DNA of 64,000 bases from Gordionus sp. m RMFG-2023 (GCF_954871325.1 NC_088775.1:43935561-43999560); one strand, 5' to 3'. Positions 32,659 to 44,894 are shown, numbered from the stretch's first letter. Notes: a model not told the origin generated them from the letters alone. Program-made: numbers and translations.

Positions 32659-34128
32659 ATGATGTGTAGAGCTTATTTTGTAATTTTTATATTTATTATA
32701 AATCCCACGTTTGAAGAAGATATTTTAAATAATAACATACATGACAGAAATATACTTATTGAAAAACATGATGTAAAAGTAAGCGATATCACACCGGGAG
32801 AATTACATTGGCCCACAGAATTTTACTCAAACTCAAATGCTCTTTTACCTGAAGGTCCATTAGAATTGAATGATGCTATATTTAAAGATATTATTAAATC
32901 ATATGACCTTGTTTTTATTAATTATCATGCTGAATGGTGTCCATATAGTAAAATGTTAAATCCTATATTTGAAGAAGCTTGGGTTGAAGTCAAGAAAAAA
33001 AATCCTGATGCCAAAGTTATATTTGCAAAAATAGATTGTGACAAAAATATGGCTACATGTTCTGTTTCAAATGTTTCCAAGTACCCTTCTCTAAAAATAT
33101 ATCGTTTAGGATCACCTAGAAGTGAATATAGAGGTCAAAGATCCGTAAATGCTATTGCTCAATACATAAATGAACAAATAGATTATAGAGTTCAAAATTT
33201 AAGCACAATATCTCAATTAAATTCAATTCCTTTAGATAAATCATCTGTCATTACATTCTTTAATTTTCCTCCACCATCTATTTTTTATAAAACACTTCAA
33301 ATGACTGGATTTTTAATGAAAGAAGATTGCAATATATATGTTGCAGTTGGACCAGAATTTCAAGATATTATTCGTGGTTTGCCCAGTAAATCAGTCTTCA
33401 AACCAGCTCATGTAAATGAAACTGAAACATATTCTGGTGCTATTGAAGATTTAGACAAATTAAGTCATTGGATATTTACTAAATGCACACCTTTTGTGAG
33501 AGAAATTACAAGGGAAAATGCCGAAGAGATAACTGAAAAGGGGTTACCATTATTGATAATATTTTATAAAAACAATGATCTTTCACCATTACCTATATTT
33601 AAAAAAATAGTTGAATCTGTACTATTTGATGTGAGAGATCAGATTCAACCTGTATATGCAAATTTTGAATCTTTTAAACATCCTTTATACCATTTAGGTA
33701 AAGCTGAAAATGATTTGCCTGTAATAGCTATTGATTCATTTGCTCATATGTTTCCATTTCCTCACAAATTTTCAGATTTAGATCCCAGTTTCAATCATAG
33801 TTCTCATAATCTTTTACTCACATTTGTGAATGATTTGTTTTCTAAAAAATTGCACAGGGATTTTCATGCAAAGTCTGAAGAAATTTTTAAACAAAATGTT
33901 ATTCAATTTCAGTTTCAAGGATTTGATTTTGGAACTCCTGAACCTGATATCAACTCAAACCAAATTGGCAATTATAATAATCAAGCTGACAAATTACCAG
34001 CATACCAAGTACCACATGATCATCAAAAAAAATTACAGAAGAAATCTATACCTGAGTCAATATTTAACAAACTTCAACCTTCATATACAAGATACACCAT
34101 TTTAAGAAGAGATAGGGATGAACTATGA
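32659..34128 (+). CDS. ERP44: ERp44-like endoplasmic reticulum thioredoxin-fold protein (single exon)
   Basis: This 489-residue intact frame is a PDI-family protein of the early secretory pathway. ERp44 binds client cysteines and Ero1 through a CxxS motif and returns them from the Golgi to the ER. The sequence shows a hydrophobic N-terminus (residues 4-16, a probable signal peptide) and a thioredoxin domain at about 75-180 with WCPYSKML (Cys94, Ser97 of the CxxS site). A KYPSLKIYR cis-proline block and the YRGQRSV motif follow. CTPFVREIT and LPLLIIF mark the b-b' region, VIAIDSFAHM follows near 365, and the C-terminus is RDEL, an ER-retrieval signal. Vertebrate ERp44 is about 406 residues with CRFS. 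Here CPYS replaces it, about 45 residues are added after the signal peptide, and the tail before RDEL is longer. The first ATG gives the signal peptide; a second ATG follows directly. No intron is visible although vertebrate genes have many. Confidence 0.96.
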   Translation: MMCRAYFVIFIFIINPTFEEDILNNNIHDRNILIEKHDVKVSDITPGELHWPTEFYSNSNALLPEGPLELNDAIFKDIIKSYDLVFINYHAEWCPYSKMLNPIFEEAWVEVKKKNPDAKVIFAKIDCDKNMATCSVSNVSKYPSLKIYRLGSPRSEYRGQRSVNAIAQYINEQIDYRVQNLSTISQLNSIPLDKSSVITFFNFPPPSIFYKTLQMTGFLMKEDCNIYVAVGPEFQDIIRGLPSKSVFKPAHVNETETYSGAIEDLDKLSHWIFTKCTPFVREITRENAEEITEKGLPLLIIFYKNNDLSPLPIFKKIVESVLFDVRDQIQPVYANFESFKHPLYHLGKAENDLPVIAIDSFAHMFPFPHKFSDLDPSFNHSSHNLLLTFVNDLFSKKLHRDFHAKSEEIFKQNVIQFQFQGFDFGTPEPDINSNQIGNYNNQADKLPAYQVPHDHQKKLQKKSIPESIFNKLQPSYTRYTILRRDRDEL

Positions 34129-34824
34129 AAAGCTATTTAATTATAACTCATCTTTTTTATATATAAATTGATCCCAGTTTTATTTGATAGAAATTCCCGA
34201 ATGATACTTATTCCATCTTCACATTAATGAATATTAAGTTGATAATTCGTTAAATATATATTTTTTTAAATATCATTATCTCCAAGAAAATTTGTTATAT
34301 TTTGTTTCCATTTATTATTCATATTTATATAATTTAAAGTTTTGTTAATAACATTGTGATTATAATATATATTTGTAAAAAAGATACTATTATTTACCTC
34401 ACTGCTATTCAACATCATTTTTAAATTTTTTTTATATATTTTTGAATAATTTTTCTCATTTAATAGGTATGTTCTGGAAATTAAAACATAAAGTTGATTC
34501 AATGATTTAGTAAACTTTATTGATTTTGTAAAATTTGGATATTATAATCAATATCTAAAATTCTTTTAATTAAACAAAGAATATCTTTATGAAAAAAACA
34601 TTAATATCTTTGTATAAACATTATATTAGGGCCAAATGAAAAGAATGGATTCACATAATATAATAAATTTATTTAAATTGTTTTTACTATTTCACCAAAA
34701 TATTAAATAAACATTTTGGATTTTATATATTTAAAATAAAAAATATGAAAAAATTTAGATTCTTTCATGCATAATATTTCTTTTATTAACAAGTATTTTT
34801 TGGTAATCATATTTTTGCCTACAA
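34129..34824. other. AT-rich 3' flank of ERp44
   Basis: No gene. An AATAAA hexamer lies near 34706 among very A/T-rich DNA, so it is weak evidence for a polyadenylation site. Confidence 0.4.
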
Positions 34825-34890
34825 GTGCCTGATTATTTCCTCCTTCTAAATGCATACTCTTACCTTTTTAAATTTATTAATTTGCTTTTA

Positions 34891-35034
34891 GGAAATTGTA
34901 AACAGAAAGATCACTATCAAAAAATCAATCAAATGCCAGATAAAATAACATTTGATTACAATGACTTTAATTTTACAAATAATTACCTATATTTTGCTAA
35001 AATTTATGATTTTCTAACATTTACAAATAATTAA
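34891..35034 (+). other. Candidate coding exon, function unknown
   Basis: After a pyrimidine-rich TTGCTTTTAG (possible splice acceptor ending at 34890), an open frame reads GNCKQKDHYQKINQMPDK, then ITFDYNDFNFTNNYLYFAK up to a stop at 35034. Its residue composition is less lysine/isoleucine-only than the junk frames nearby. No family is recognised and no donor site precedes the stop, so it would have to be a terminal exon or a chance frame. Confidence 0.2.
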
Positions 35035-35363
35035 AATTTTTTTGTTAAAAATTTTTTTATTCATATATTTCTAATCAATCTAATAATTTTCTATAAGCCT
35101 TAGTATCTCATTTACATCAAGTACTTTTTGTGTACTCTAGAAAAACCTATATTTATAGAAAAATTTGTAACTTAAAGAAATCTATTTTTGATAAAATTGA
35201 GTAAAAATTTATTTAGCCCATTTGTGATAAATAATTATATTGTTTTATATATTTTTTCGGTGCAAATAAAGAATTATTAAATGCAATTATTTAAATTAAA
35301 TTTTATTTATAGTCACATCCACTAACTGCTCTTTCTTTAATAAAAATTTTTTTTAAAAAATAT

Positions 35364-35470
35364 AGGTGGCAAAATTAAACTTTTTACCAGTGAAAAAGAA
35401 TTTTTATACACAAGAGATAATATTCTTATGGCCTTTCTTTTTGGTAGCACAATTATTGAAACTAAATAAA
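35364..35470 (+). other. Second candidate terminal exon, function unknown
   Basis: Following AAAAAATATAG (possible acceptor), the frame GKIKLFTSEKEFLYTRDN, then ILMAFLFGSTIIETK, ends in a stop and runs directly into AAATAAATA, a possible polyadenylation signal. It might belong with the frame at 34891-35034, but an in-frame stop between them argues against simple joining. No homologue is recognised. Confidence 0.2.
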
Positions 35471-36180
35471 TATAATTTTTTTAAATTTTAGTTTTATTCT
35501 AATATAGTTTTTATATATGTTATTTTATAAATAGTTTTAATAAATTATAATTTAAATACCTTTAATTAAAATTTATAAATGGTATTATTATTTTTTTGAT
35601 CATACAAAAAATTTATAAAGTAACTATCTGTAACTCATTACTTTTTATATGTAAAAGAAACTACTTACTTATTTACATATAATTGCCATAGTTAATCTTC
35701 AATAGTAACTTTACACCAGTTTTTAAAAGAGTTTCTATCGGCATAAGCAACTTGAAATTTTTTTTTAAATCTTATAATTTTGCTACCTTTGAAAAGTTAT
35801 AAAAGATGAAGAAAATAATTTATATTATTAGAAAATAAAAACTTTTGCATACTTAAATTATAAATACATTTATAATAGATTTATTTCCTAGTTGAATAAT
35901 AGCGTTTTAAGCACCGCCAATGCCGCATTGCCTCACTCTTTCTATTTATAATGGTATTAAATATGTTATCTAAACCTTAAAATTTCAAATCAAAAGTAAA
36001 TAAGCAATAAGAAAGAACAAAATAAATGTATTTAGCAATTTTATTTTGTAATACCCTTTTTCTACATATAATTTGAATTTCTAAAATCAATTCAATTAAA
36101 AAAATATTTATTAAAATTAATTATCTCAAAATTATGAATACTGAACTTAGTAATATAATTCCTATTTAGAAAAAATTGAC
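35471..36180. other. AT-rich non-genic DNA
   Basis: Nothing supportable is seen. Confidence 0.5.
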
Positions 36181-36224
36181 GCCCCCCCCCCTACCGAGTA
36201 TAAACCTAGATATGCGCGCCACTG
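36181..36224. mobile_element. Right-end scrap of a hAT element
   Basis: A C run (about 36182-36191) followed by TATGCGCGCCACTG ending at 36224 matches the complement of the common hAT terminus CAGTGGCGCG and the poly-C style seen at 17001-17036. No left end was found. Confidence 0.45.
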
Positions 36225-36960
36225 CCCACCACAATACTTTTTAATCCATCCTGTGGATTAAATAGCAATGAATACTTATTGGAAAGCATTCGCTTGATTT
36301 GTCATAAGCCTATTCAAAATATTCCATTTGTAATTTAAGAATAAAAAAATTAGAATTATTCTACAATCAATGTTCATATTATTTGTAAAGTTATTTTGTA
36401 AATAAATATGATTAGGTCTTCAAATGCTGTTTCCTCATAAAATTCTTTCAAATATATTTCATACTAATATTAAAGATAAAATATACATTAAAAAGAAAAG
36501 CCATAGGGATAGTCAATGGATTGGGGGGAGGGGGATACCATTCCCCATCTATAAATTTTTCTAAATATATTGTTCATCCCTATTCACACACAAAAAAATT
36601 ATAAACAATTTTTTAAGATATATAGCGAATCCTAGGGCCACCATATGAGACAGGCCTATTGGGAAGCAAAGGGTCCTGTGGGGTCTGCATATTAAGAGTC
36701 TCAAACTTAAGGGAGAGACCACCAGATAACCCTTTGCGGGCCTGCGGTCCACTTGCGCTAATTTACAATATTAATTGACATCTATTCAAAATATTGTTCC
36801 GTTTATAGTTGTAAATGTATGTCAAAAATAAGCATTGATTCACAAAAAATGATTATTGATATATATATCATTTCATAACATTTTGTTCACTGTAGGTTAA
36901 GAATACAATAACAAATATATAATAAATGCAGCATTTGACTAACAAATTTCATATCGAATT
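36225..36960. other. AT-rich DNA with one GC-richer repeat patch
   Basis: 36500-36770 is less AT-rich (GGGGGGAGGGGG, CCTAGGGCCACC, GCGGGCCTGCGG) and probably derives from a transposon, but no ends are resolved. No gene is seen. Confidence 0.45.
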
Positions 36961-39360
36961 TATATATGGTGAATTCCATATCAAATCAACAAAAAAAGGT
37001 CGCTTTTCAACCCGACCCCCTTCAATTTTTAAATTTTGTATACTGGTAGCATATACTATAACTAAGAAAAAAATGAAATTTTACCTTCCAACACTGTTTA
37101 CCCGCTAAGATATGGCCGTTTAAAGCGCGGAAAAATGGTAGATTTTTGACAAAATGCACCTCATTTATTTTCAAATATCTCGAGAAATAATTAAGTTAGA
37201 AAAATAATTTAAATTTTATTTTGTAGCTTAATAAAAGTTCTTTAAAATGACATAAAAATAAATATGATAGACATTTGATTAATATCGAAAACCGGATGTG
37301 TAAAACCGGTTATGGCCATAGGAAAAAAAGGAATTTTTTTAAAAAAATTTTTTTTGTAGATAGAATCACACTGCTTTATATTTGTACAAAATCCTAGACT
37401 AGGATGAACATGGGTTTAGGAGTTATCACTCTTTATATGGCTAAAATTGAACAAATTTAACATTAATATATCATATTTTAATTTAATGAATAGTTATAAA
37501 TAATGTTAATTTAAAAATTATGTCTAAATGATAGGCCCTTACTTTTTTTTATCTTTATATAAAAATTTTGAGAGGTGGCTGGGATAATGAGTTGTTTAAA
37601 ACTTTAGTTAAATTTTATCTCGAAATTAAAATTACTTGACAAAATAATTTAAAATATTTTATTTAGCATAAAATAATATACCAAAATTAAAATTCCATAA
37701 TAAATTTTCCCCCATATATTCAAAATTAAAAGAAAGGCTTAATATATTATTTGACGAGAATTCTATAGATTATAAAACATTCAAACAATGGATAGCAGTT
37801 GATCGAACTACCCTCGAAACACTGACAAAATCCGCTGACGAATTTGTGGATTATTTAAAAAATTAAAATTTAATTCCTCATTTGTTTATAGCTTCACGAT
37901 AATCATTAATTCGAAACTTTTTAAAATTTAATTTAAATGTTGGCGAATTCTTAGTTAATGCAGACTTTTCAGAAAACTATGCATTTATAGTGCAGAACCA
38001 TGCACAAGGATTTAATCAGACCAATAATCAAGCCACTATCAACTCTTTTATAATTTATTACCGTGAGAACAACATAATAAAACATGTAAATTTAGTGGTT
38101 ATATCAGATTGTTTAAAGCACAACGCATGTGCATTTTATTTATTTTAAAAATTGATCGTATTCTTAAAGGAAAGATTTAATAGAGTGGCTAAAATTTATT
38201 ATTTTTCTGATGGAGCAATAACCAATATAAAAATAATAGATTTAATTAATCTCTACAATCATAAAAATGATTTTGGGATAAAGGCTGAGTGACATTTTTT
38301 GAAACCGCACAAGGTAAAAGTCCATGCGACATTTTTGGGGCCGTTACTAAACAGTTAGAGCAAGCTTGCAACGTCCATATGAACATCACATATTGACAAC
38401 AATAGATTTATTTAACTATGAAAAAAATAATATCTATGGGGTAAATTATATAATTGTGAGCAATAATGAATATATGAACATAGAAAGTCATCTTGAAAGG
38501 AGATTTTTGAGAGCAAAAGAATTTCTAACACAAAATTCCAAGCTTTTATTCCCCTAGACGAAAACAAAAGTCATAATTTATTAAAATTCCTTGGATGATT
38601 ATAATATATGATATATTTTAATTATAAATTTTTGATTGTATTATATGTAATGCAATTTGAGGAAAATAAAGTTATAAATATGTTTAGAATTATTTTGTCA
38701 AGTAACTTTGAGACAAAATTTAACTAAAGTGTTAAACAAAGCTTATTATTCCAGCCACTTCTCAAAAATTTTGATAAAGATAAAAAAAAGTAAGGGCCTG
38801 TCATTTAGACATAATTTTAATTAGCATTATTTCATAACTATTCATTAAATTAAAATATGATGATATAAATGTTAAATTTGTTCAATTTTAGTCATATAAA
38901 GAGTAATAACTCCTAAACCCATGTTGATCCCAGTCTAGGATTTTGTACAAATATAAAGCAATGTGATATCTATCTACAAAAAATTTTTTTTAAAAAAAAT
39001 ACCTTTTTTTTCTATGGCCATTTCCGGTTTTACACATCCGGTTTTCGATATTAATAAAATGTCCATCATATTTATTTTTATGTCATTTTAAAGAACTTTT
39101 ATTAAGCTACAAAATAAAATTTAAATTATTTTTCTAACTTTATTACTTCTCGAGATATTTGAAAATAAATGAGGTGCATTTTGTCAAAAATGTACTCCGT
39201 GCTTTAAACGGCCATATCTTAGCGGGTAAACAGTGTTGGAAGGTAAAATTTCATTTTTTTCTTAGTTATAGTATGTACTACCAGTATACAAAATTTAGGA
39301 AAAATTGAAGGGGGTCGGGTTGAAACCTTGGTTGATTTGATATGGAATTCACCATATATA
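36961..39360 (+). mobile_element. DNA transposon with about 700-bp terminal inverted repeats
   Basis: The left arm (36961 to about 37660) and right arm (about 38680 to 39360) are inverted copies. Both outer ends carry TATATATGGTGAATTCC, and the match continues through CGACCCCCTTCAATTTTT, AGATATGGCCGTTTAAA, ACCGGATGTGTAAAACCGG (approximate) and AGGCCCTTACTTTTTTTT. The about 1 kb interior carries a transposase remnant on the plus strand. Flanking TA-rich DNA would allow a TA duplication, but none can be proved. A partial relative lies at 41812-42840. The superfamily is not assigned. Confidence 0.9.
37720..38560 (+). pseudogene. Transposase remnant of the long-TIR element
   Basis: Translated blocks are IDYKTFKQWIAVDRTTLETL and EFVDYL (about 37760-37860), then NADFSENYAFIVQNHAQGF and NNQATINSFIIYY (about 37955-38065). 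VVISDCLKH and FLKERF follow, with YFSDGAITN and HKNDFGIKAE (about 38200-38290). The end is QRPYEHHILTTIDLF and a tail (38366-38557). D(F)SENY and SDGA with a downstream AE-x-H suggest a DDE/D-type catalytic core. I recognise this protein type from uncharacterised invertebrate repeats but cannot name its superfamily. Several stops and a frame change are present, and the N-terminal part is missing. Confidence 0.65.
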
Positions 39361-39363
39361 TGT

Positions 39364-39739
39364 AGGGGAGACCGGAGCTATACGGCAGGTGATTTGCTCT
39401 TTTACGATAAAATTTTATTTTTATATAGAATAAAACTAATTGTATTATTGATAGCAACATCATTAAACTACAAAATAAAAAAATATGGGCTTTCTACCTT
39501 TTATACAGTGAGCGCTATTTAGGAGGGATTTTTACTATTTACCTACGACCTTAGATAAGATGGCAAGACCTTTATAATATTCAACTCATAAAATACAAAA
39601 CTTTTATCGTTATAATCAACACATTAATTAAATATAATAAATAAATTTTTTTAAAATTATTCTTATAAAATAGATCATTTTAGCACAACTTGAATGTTAC
39701 CATACGGGACATTTGGTACACTATATCCAGTTTTCCCCT
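39364..39739. mobile_element. MITE-like element with GGGGAGACC / GGTTTTCCCC-type ends
   Basis: It starts GGGGAGACCGGAGCTATACG and ends CTATATCCAGTTTTCCCC, which are roughly inverted. The interior is AT-rich with no ORF. It abuts the long-TIR transposon directly. A GGGGAGACCAGGG patch near 31086 and CAGGGGAGCATGCGAGCCC near 41153 may be relatives. The ends match only about 70% by eye and no TSD is seen. Confidence 0.4.
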
Positions 39740-40429
39740 TTTTTATTATAGTTAAAACTTTTTCCGCCAATTATACAATTGCAATTTTTATTTATTTTTA
39801 AGATTTTAAACATTTTTTCCTAAGCAGTTTAATTCTCTTTTGTTTGTCATTTACCCCTGACGTACAGCCCCGGGGTAGTGAGTTAGCATGAATGATTATA
39901 AAAACCTTTCTAGATGAGGTAAAAATTTCGGACAGCATATAAATTTTATAAAATTAAAGTATTTTTCCCTCAAGGCAAAAAAACACTTAAAAGAAAATTT
40001 GTTGAAAAGGCCTAAAATTCGTTTTTGATCAATAATTTTGAATAAGTAGCTCCCATTATGAACATATGGTAGATAGTAGGTATACAGAAACAATTCCTTA
40101 AATTTGAAATGGTTATCGCCATTTGCCTCCTTTATATAATATTAATGTACAGTTTAATATTAAGTAGTTATATTTTAACAAATTTTTAAATAAAAAGAAA
40201 ATCTAACAATGCGAATAAAAAAAAATCCAAATTTTTTAATTTTGATCTGGTGATGATTAAAATAAAAGTATGCAAAAAAGCAAGGTAAAAATTGAAAGAC
40301 TAAAAAGAATACACTATTAACTTTAAAGGAATAGGTTCTTTAATAATCTCAACTAAAAATCAATAAGAAAAACAATAAGTAACCCAGATAATAAGATCAA
40401 GCTACTTTTTATATATAATCATATAAGTA
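39740..40429. other. AT-rich non-genic DNA
   Basis: Nothing supportable is seen. Confidence 0.5.
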
Positions 40430-40712
40430 GTCTAAATTAGTGATCTGCATCGGGCCTAATTTTTCAAGCCTGGCCCAAAATTTTTTTTAAAAAAATTTAC
40501 CGGCCCGGCCAGGCCCGAATTTATTTAAATATAGAAATTAATTTTTATAATTACTTAAAATAAAAGACATATGTTATATAGCGTTTAGTTTCAATAAATT
40601 AAATCAAAAATTTTTATTTTACATAAAAAATTGAATATAAAATTGATAAATTTAGATATATTTAATAAAATTTCCAAGGTCCGACCCGACCTTGCAGATT
40701 TCTAGTCTGAAT
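40430..40712. mobile_element. hAT MITE, TAGTGATCTGCA family, copy 1
   Basis: The element is 40438-40704. Its left end TAGTGATCTGCA and right end (complement) TAGAAATCTGCA match at 10 of 12. The flanks GTCTAAAT and GTCTGAAT match at 7 of 8. The interior holds GGCCTAATTTTTCAAGCC and CGGCCCGGCCAGGCCC blocks. It is shorter than the copy at 57910. Confidence 0.88.
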
Positions 40713-41811
40713 ATTAATAAATTTTCGGATATTTATATCATCCCGATGCGGCACCGATCCGATATTAGTTTGATTTTTTCATTGAATCAATGTCATAAAA
40801 AACTTAATAATTTTAAAATTACAAATAAATTGAATTTTGGCTTTTAATCATTTATTATTAGGAAAGTATGTACAAGATAAAATTATGTAATCGTTGTGAG
40901 TACATGAATTATATGACATTTGAATATTAGGAAAATTAGAAGAATTAATATGTTTATGTAAGCGTTTTAATATGTTTTTATCATGCAAATAAATGTTCAA
41001 GATGATATTATATGCGAAATGTTGGAGAAAAAACATTACAGACGATGTAAATTTTAATTTTTTAAAAAATAAAAGTTATTATTTTGGAGATTACGATCAT
41101 TAATTTTTTTCTTGTACGTTTTTTTACAATTATTATTTTGTAGTAGGAAAGACAGGGGAGCATGCGAGCCCTAGAAGGAAAACGTCAATAAAATTAAAAA
41201 TACTAAAATTGTATAAATAATATCCCATTTTATTCCACTTATATACTTTTATTCTAAACATAAAAATAATATTTTAAAAAATTATACTTTTTTAACCATA
41301 TTAATTTTTCCGAAAAAAATATTTAGGAAGAATGAGCTACACCTGGGGAAAGATGACCTCTCCCATGAGGCGCTTTTGAGCTACTAATATGAATTATTTT
41401 TAAAAATAAAAATGATATATATATTATTGCATTGATAACATATTGTCTCAATTTCATATTCTATACTTACATATCGGCATATAATCAATCTTACCTTTAT
41501 TATTTGATTGGTCCCCTATAAATACTATATAAACTACAATATTATTTACATTTGACCTTTTTAGTTTATTTTAATTTACAATAATATTAAAGGCGATAAT
41601 ATTCAAATAATATTATTACAAATATGATAACCTTTACAACATATAATATATTAAATACGATGACCCTTATAATATATGTATGACAAAGGCTATCATAAAA
41701 TAAGTGATAGATTGTAATCCCAATCACTCTTGGCTTGGAACTTAAATGAAAATTCAAAACTTTACATAACCAAATTTATTTATAAATTTCAAAATAGCTG
41801 GAATAGTTTCT
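40713..41811. other. AT-rich DNA with GGGGA scraps
   Basis: At 41150-41395 GC-richer words (CAGGGGAGCATGCGAGCCC, CCTGGGGAAAGATGACC) may be ends of a small element related to 39364-39739. No gene is seen. Confidence 0.4.
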
Positions 41812-42840
41812 CAATATATGGTGAATTCCATAACAATCAACCTGAGTTTCAACTCGACCCCCTCAGATTTTTCTATTTACTAAAGTTTGCTTATATTACA
41901 ACAAAGAGAAGAATAACATTTTAGCTCCCAACTCCTACCAGAGACTGAAATACAGGCCTCTAAAGGTTGAAAAAATGGAACATTTTGGGCAAAATCACTC
42001 CCTTTAATCTTAAAATATTGAGTCGGAAACGTCATTTAAATTTCTTTATATAACCCAATGGGGCCTTTGAAGTTACATAATTTGAAAAAAATTAAACATT
42101 AAAATCCGGAAATAGAAACCTCCAAATGATTATAAAATTAATCGGCAAATTTTTCTCTCGCAAATTTTTTTCATATATATATATCTATAGGAGTTAATAA
42201 AGTTGCAAAATTTTAAAATGGGCCTAGTACAGGTTTAGGGGATATGACATTTTAATTATTAGACAATTGTAAAAATATTTGATGAATATATTTGATAAAT
42301 CATTAATTGTAATATATTTATTCCAAGTTTTTAAATATTTTATGTATTTTAATAAAAGATTGGAAAAGAGGGGGGTGGGTAATTTTTAATTTATTTAATA
42401 TATTTACTTCATTTCCAAAATTAGTATTATTTTTCTTTTTTTAAACAGTAGATTACAATCTATTCAATTTGGATAAACACATACGTTGTGAAGCCTAAGA
42501 AATGCCCTTCTTTGGTTGATTAATCAGAATAAATCATTATCAATAAAATGTGCAGTATCTGTCGTAAAGGTTTTTATTAGTAGCACATTTCCTTCCAAAT
42601 TTAATGTTGCCCTTGAAAATCGAAATAATTCATTACGATTGAACAAGACATCAAAGAAGACACGCCTAAGGAAAAAAAGATATTTATTTCTTCAGAAGAT
42701 GATAATTCTAATGTTAACAATGAATGTGAAATCATTATGCAATTGAGAAATAAATTTGAAACTACACATTCACGAAATGAAAAAAATTAAGATATTTTTA
42801 CCTGTCACATATGTATAAGTTGTCATATTGAGAAAAGTTG
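41812..42840 (+). mobile_element. Partial, diverged second copy of the long-TIR transposon
   Basis: AATATATGGTGAATTCCATA opens it, then CTCGACCCCCTCAGATTTTT, and further landmarks follow the left arm of 36961 in order to about 42240. Behind it (42515-42790) is a plus-strand coding scrap. CSICRKGFY and STFPSKFNVALENRNNSLRL lie in different frames, followed by a serine/aspartate/asparagine-rich stretch and IIMQLRNKFETTHSRNEK. This is plausibly the transposase N-terminus that the other copy lacks. No right arm is present. Confidence 0.7.
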
Positions 42841-44340
42841 GAACCTAAAAAAAATAAAATAAAAATATAATTAAATACTAAAATATGATACTAAATCTTT
42901 ATTAAATACTAATAATTAACTATAATAAATATTAAGTGAAAACATAATCAAAATAAAAGAAAAATAAAATTAATATAAAATAAAAGTAAAAATTATATGC
43001 GAAAAAATTAAGTAAAAGTAAAAAAATTAAAAAGTCTTTTAAATTATATAAATTGTGTCTTTTATATCCGATTATAACATAATTTTCGTATTATAATGAA
43101 CTTTAAATCATTATTCAAAATTTATATATACCAAAATTATTTTTATAATAAACCAAATATCCTTTCTTTCTAAATAAAACCATATATATAGTATCATTAT
43201 TTACATAATATAATACTCGTATTATTAACAATACAATATACATATTCAAATTTTACATGAACTCTAAATACTCAATTTTATATATAAAAAAAAACTATTT
43301 TCCATAAATATTCAAATTTATATACACAAGATCTTAATTAAGTGCATATCAAAATAAAGCAATCACAACATTACCAAATTCATGAACCCTAAAAACAAGA
43401 AGTATTTTCTACGACTGAATTCATGGCAAGTATGGCAAAAAATTTGCCTAGGAAATGGGTGCTTTATCCAATCCAAATATTATATAAAACCTGAGGATGT
43501 TTTTCTAGATTATACTATAGAGGGGGCAGGAGGGGGGGGGGTAAAATTTTTATTAGCTTAAAATGATATTTAGGAAAACAGTCAAATTTGCGATGGGGGG
43601 TGAAATTTCCCCCTTTCCCACATTGGTTACGCACCTAATATAATATTTGATCATTGTTTTGTTTTATTTTTATAACTGTGAATAATAAAAATGCTTTGTT
43701 TAATTTTTTTAGTTGTTAAATTAATATATTATACTTACATTTCACTGTAATACCAAAAGTAACCACAAACAAATGCAAATTTTATCATTTTATAAATAAA
43801 GCTATAAAAATTTCAATAAATAGATTTAAGAAAAGTTTACCTCTTTTTTTCCAGCAATTTTTCATAATTGTAAAACGTGGTTAATATTTTAAATGGCATT
43901 CAAAAAATTATAGGGCATGTTGATGATTCGTTCGAGGCTATTTTAAATATTTATCACAATCAAAAATATCAATTTTAATACTTAAAATGATTTTTAATTT
44001 TAATTTCTTTTTTTACAAAAAATTCCTAAAATATTTAAAAATCCATAAATTAAATTTCATTTAATTAATTATTGCATATAATATTATAGTAAATTAGTTA
44101 AAGCCCTTAATATTATAAAAAATCAAAAGAATTTTAATTTTACTAACTCTCATTTCTTCAAAAAAAAATATTTTCTTTACAATTTTTATTAACTATTTAA
44201 AATAGCGTATGCATTGAGTACTCAAAATATTATTCATTTATCCAGATAGATTTAAAAATGTGAAAAACTTATTTTAGTTTAAACGAAAAGTGTCTCAACC
44301 TCCCGGCTGAAAAAAGTATATAAAAATTTTATATCTATTT
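42841..44340. other. AT-rich DNA with a poly-G MITE scrap
   Basis: 43518-43640 carries a 10-base G run and the words TTTTTATTAGCTTAAAATGA and CAAATTTGCGATGGGGGG, an inverted relative of 14673-14811. It ends TTGGTTACGCACC, like other G/C-tract hAT ends. The rest shows no gene. Confidence 0.5.
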
Positions 44341-44890
44341 TATGGAATAAAAATGAATATCAGTACCATTTTTGACCTAAAGATCTTATAACTTTCTTCT
44401 AAACTAAAATTTTTAACTGGACTCAAAAGAGAGTTTTTTTTTATATTCACTGCAAGTAAATAATAAATGAAAGTGCCAATTTCTTATTTAAGGCCTTATA
44501 GCTTTTTTTCTTATACAAAAACTCTGCCGCCTCAAAATAGATATTTAAAGTTATTTCTGCTATAAAAAATATGCCAATTTCTTACCTAAAAGTTTTTAAC
44601 ATTTTTCTAATGCCAAAAATGTTTACTGGGCAGCTTAAAACAAATTAAAAAAAATTTTTCTTTAGTATTTTCTTTGTGGAGTAAAATATAATGACCGCTA
44701 AAAGTCATTACTAAAATTTTTATCGAATAACAAAAACCTTTAGCTGAGTTCAAGCAGAATATTTGAAATCTTTTCATATTTTTACTTTCCGTGTGGAGTA
44801 AAAAATAATACAATGTCAATTTCTTACTTAGAACATCTTTTTAATATCAAAAATCTTTAATGCGTCTTAAAACAAATTAGTTATATTTAT
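44341..44890. repeat. Degenerate tandem repeat, five units of about 100-120 bp
   Basis: Units begin near 44364, 44475, 44572, 44691 and 44814 with variants of TGCCAATTTCTTACCTAAAG. They continue with an AAAAATNTTTA core and a CTNAAAACAAATTA end. Spacing varies from about 97 to 123 bp and the copies are well diverged. Confidence 0.65.
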
Positions 44891-44894
44891 TATA

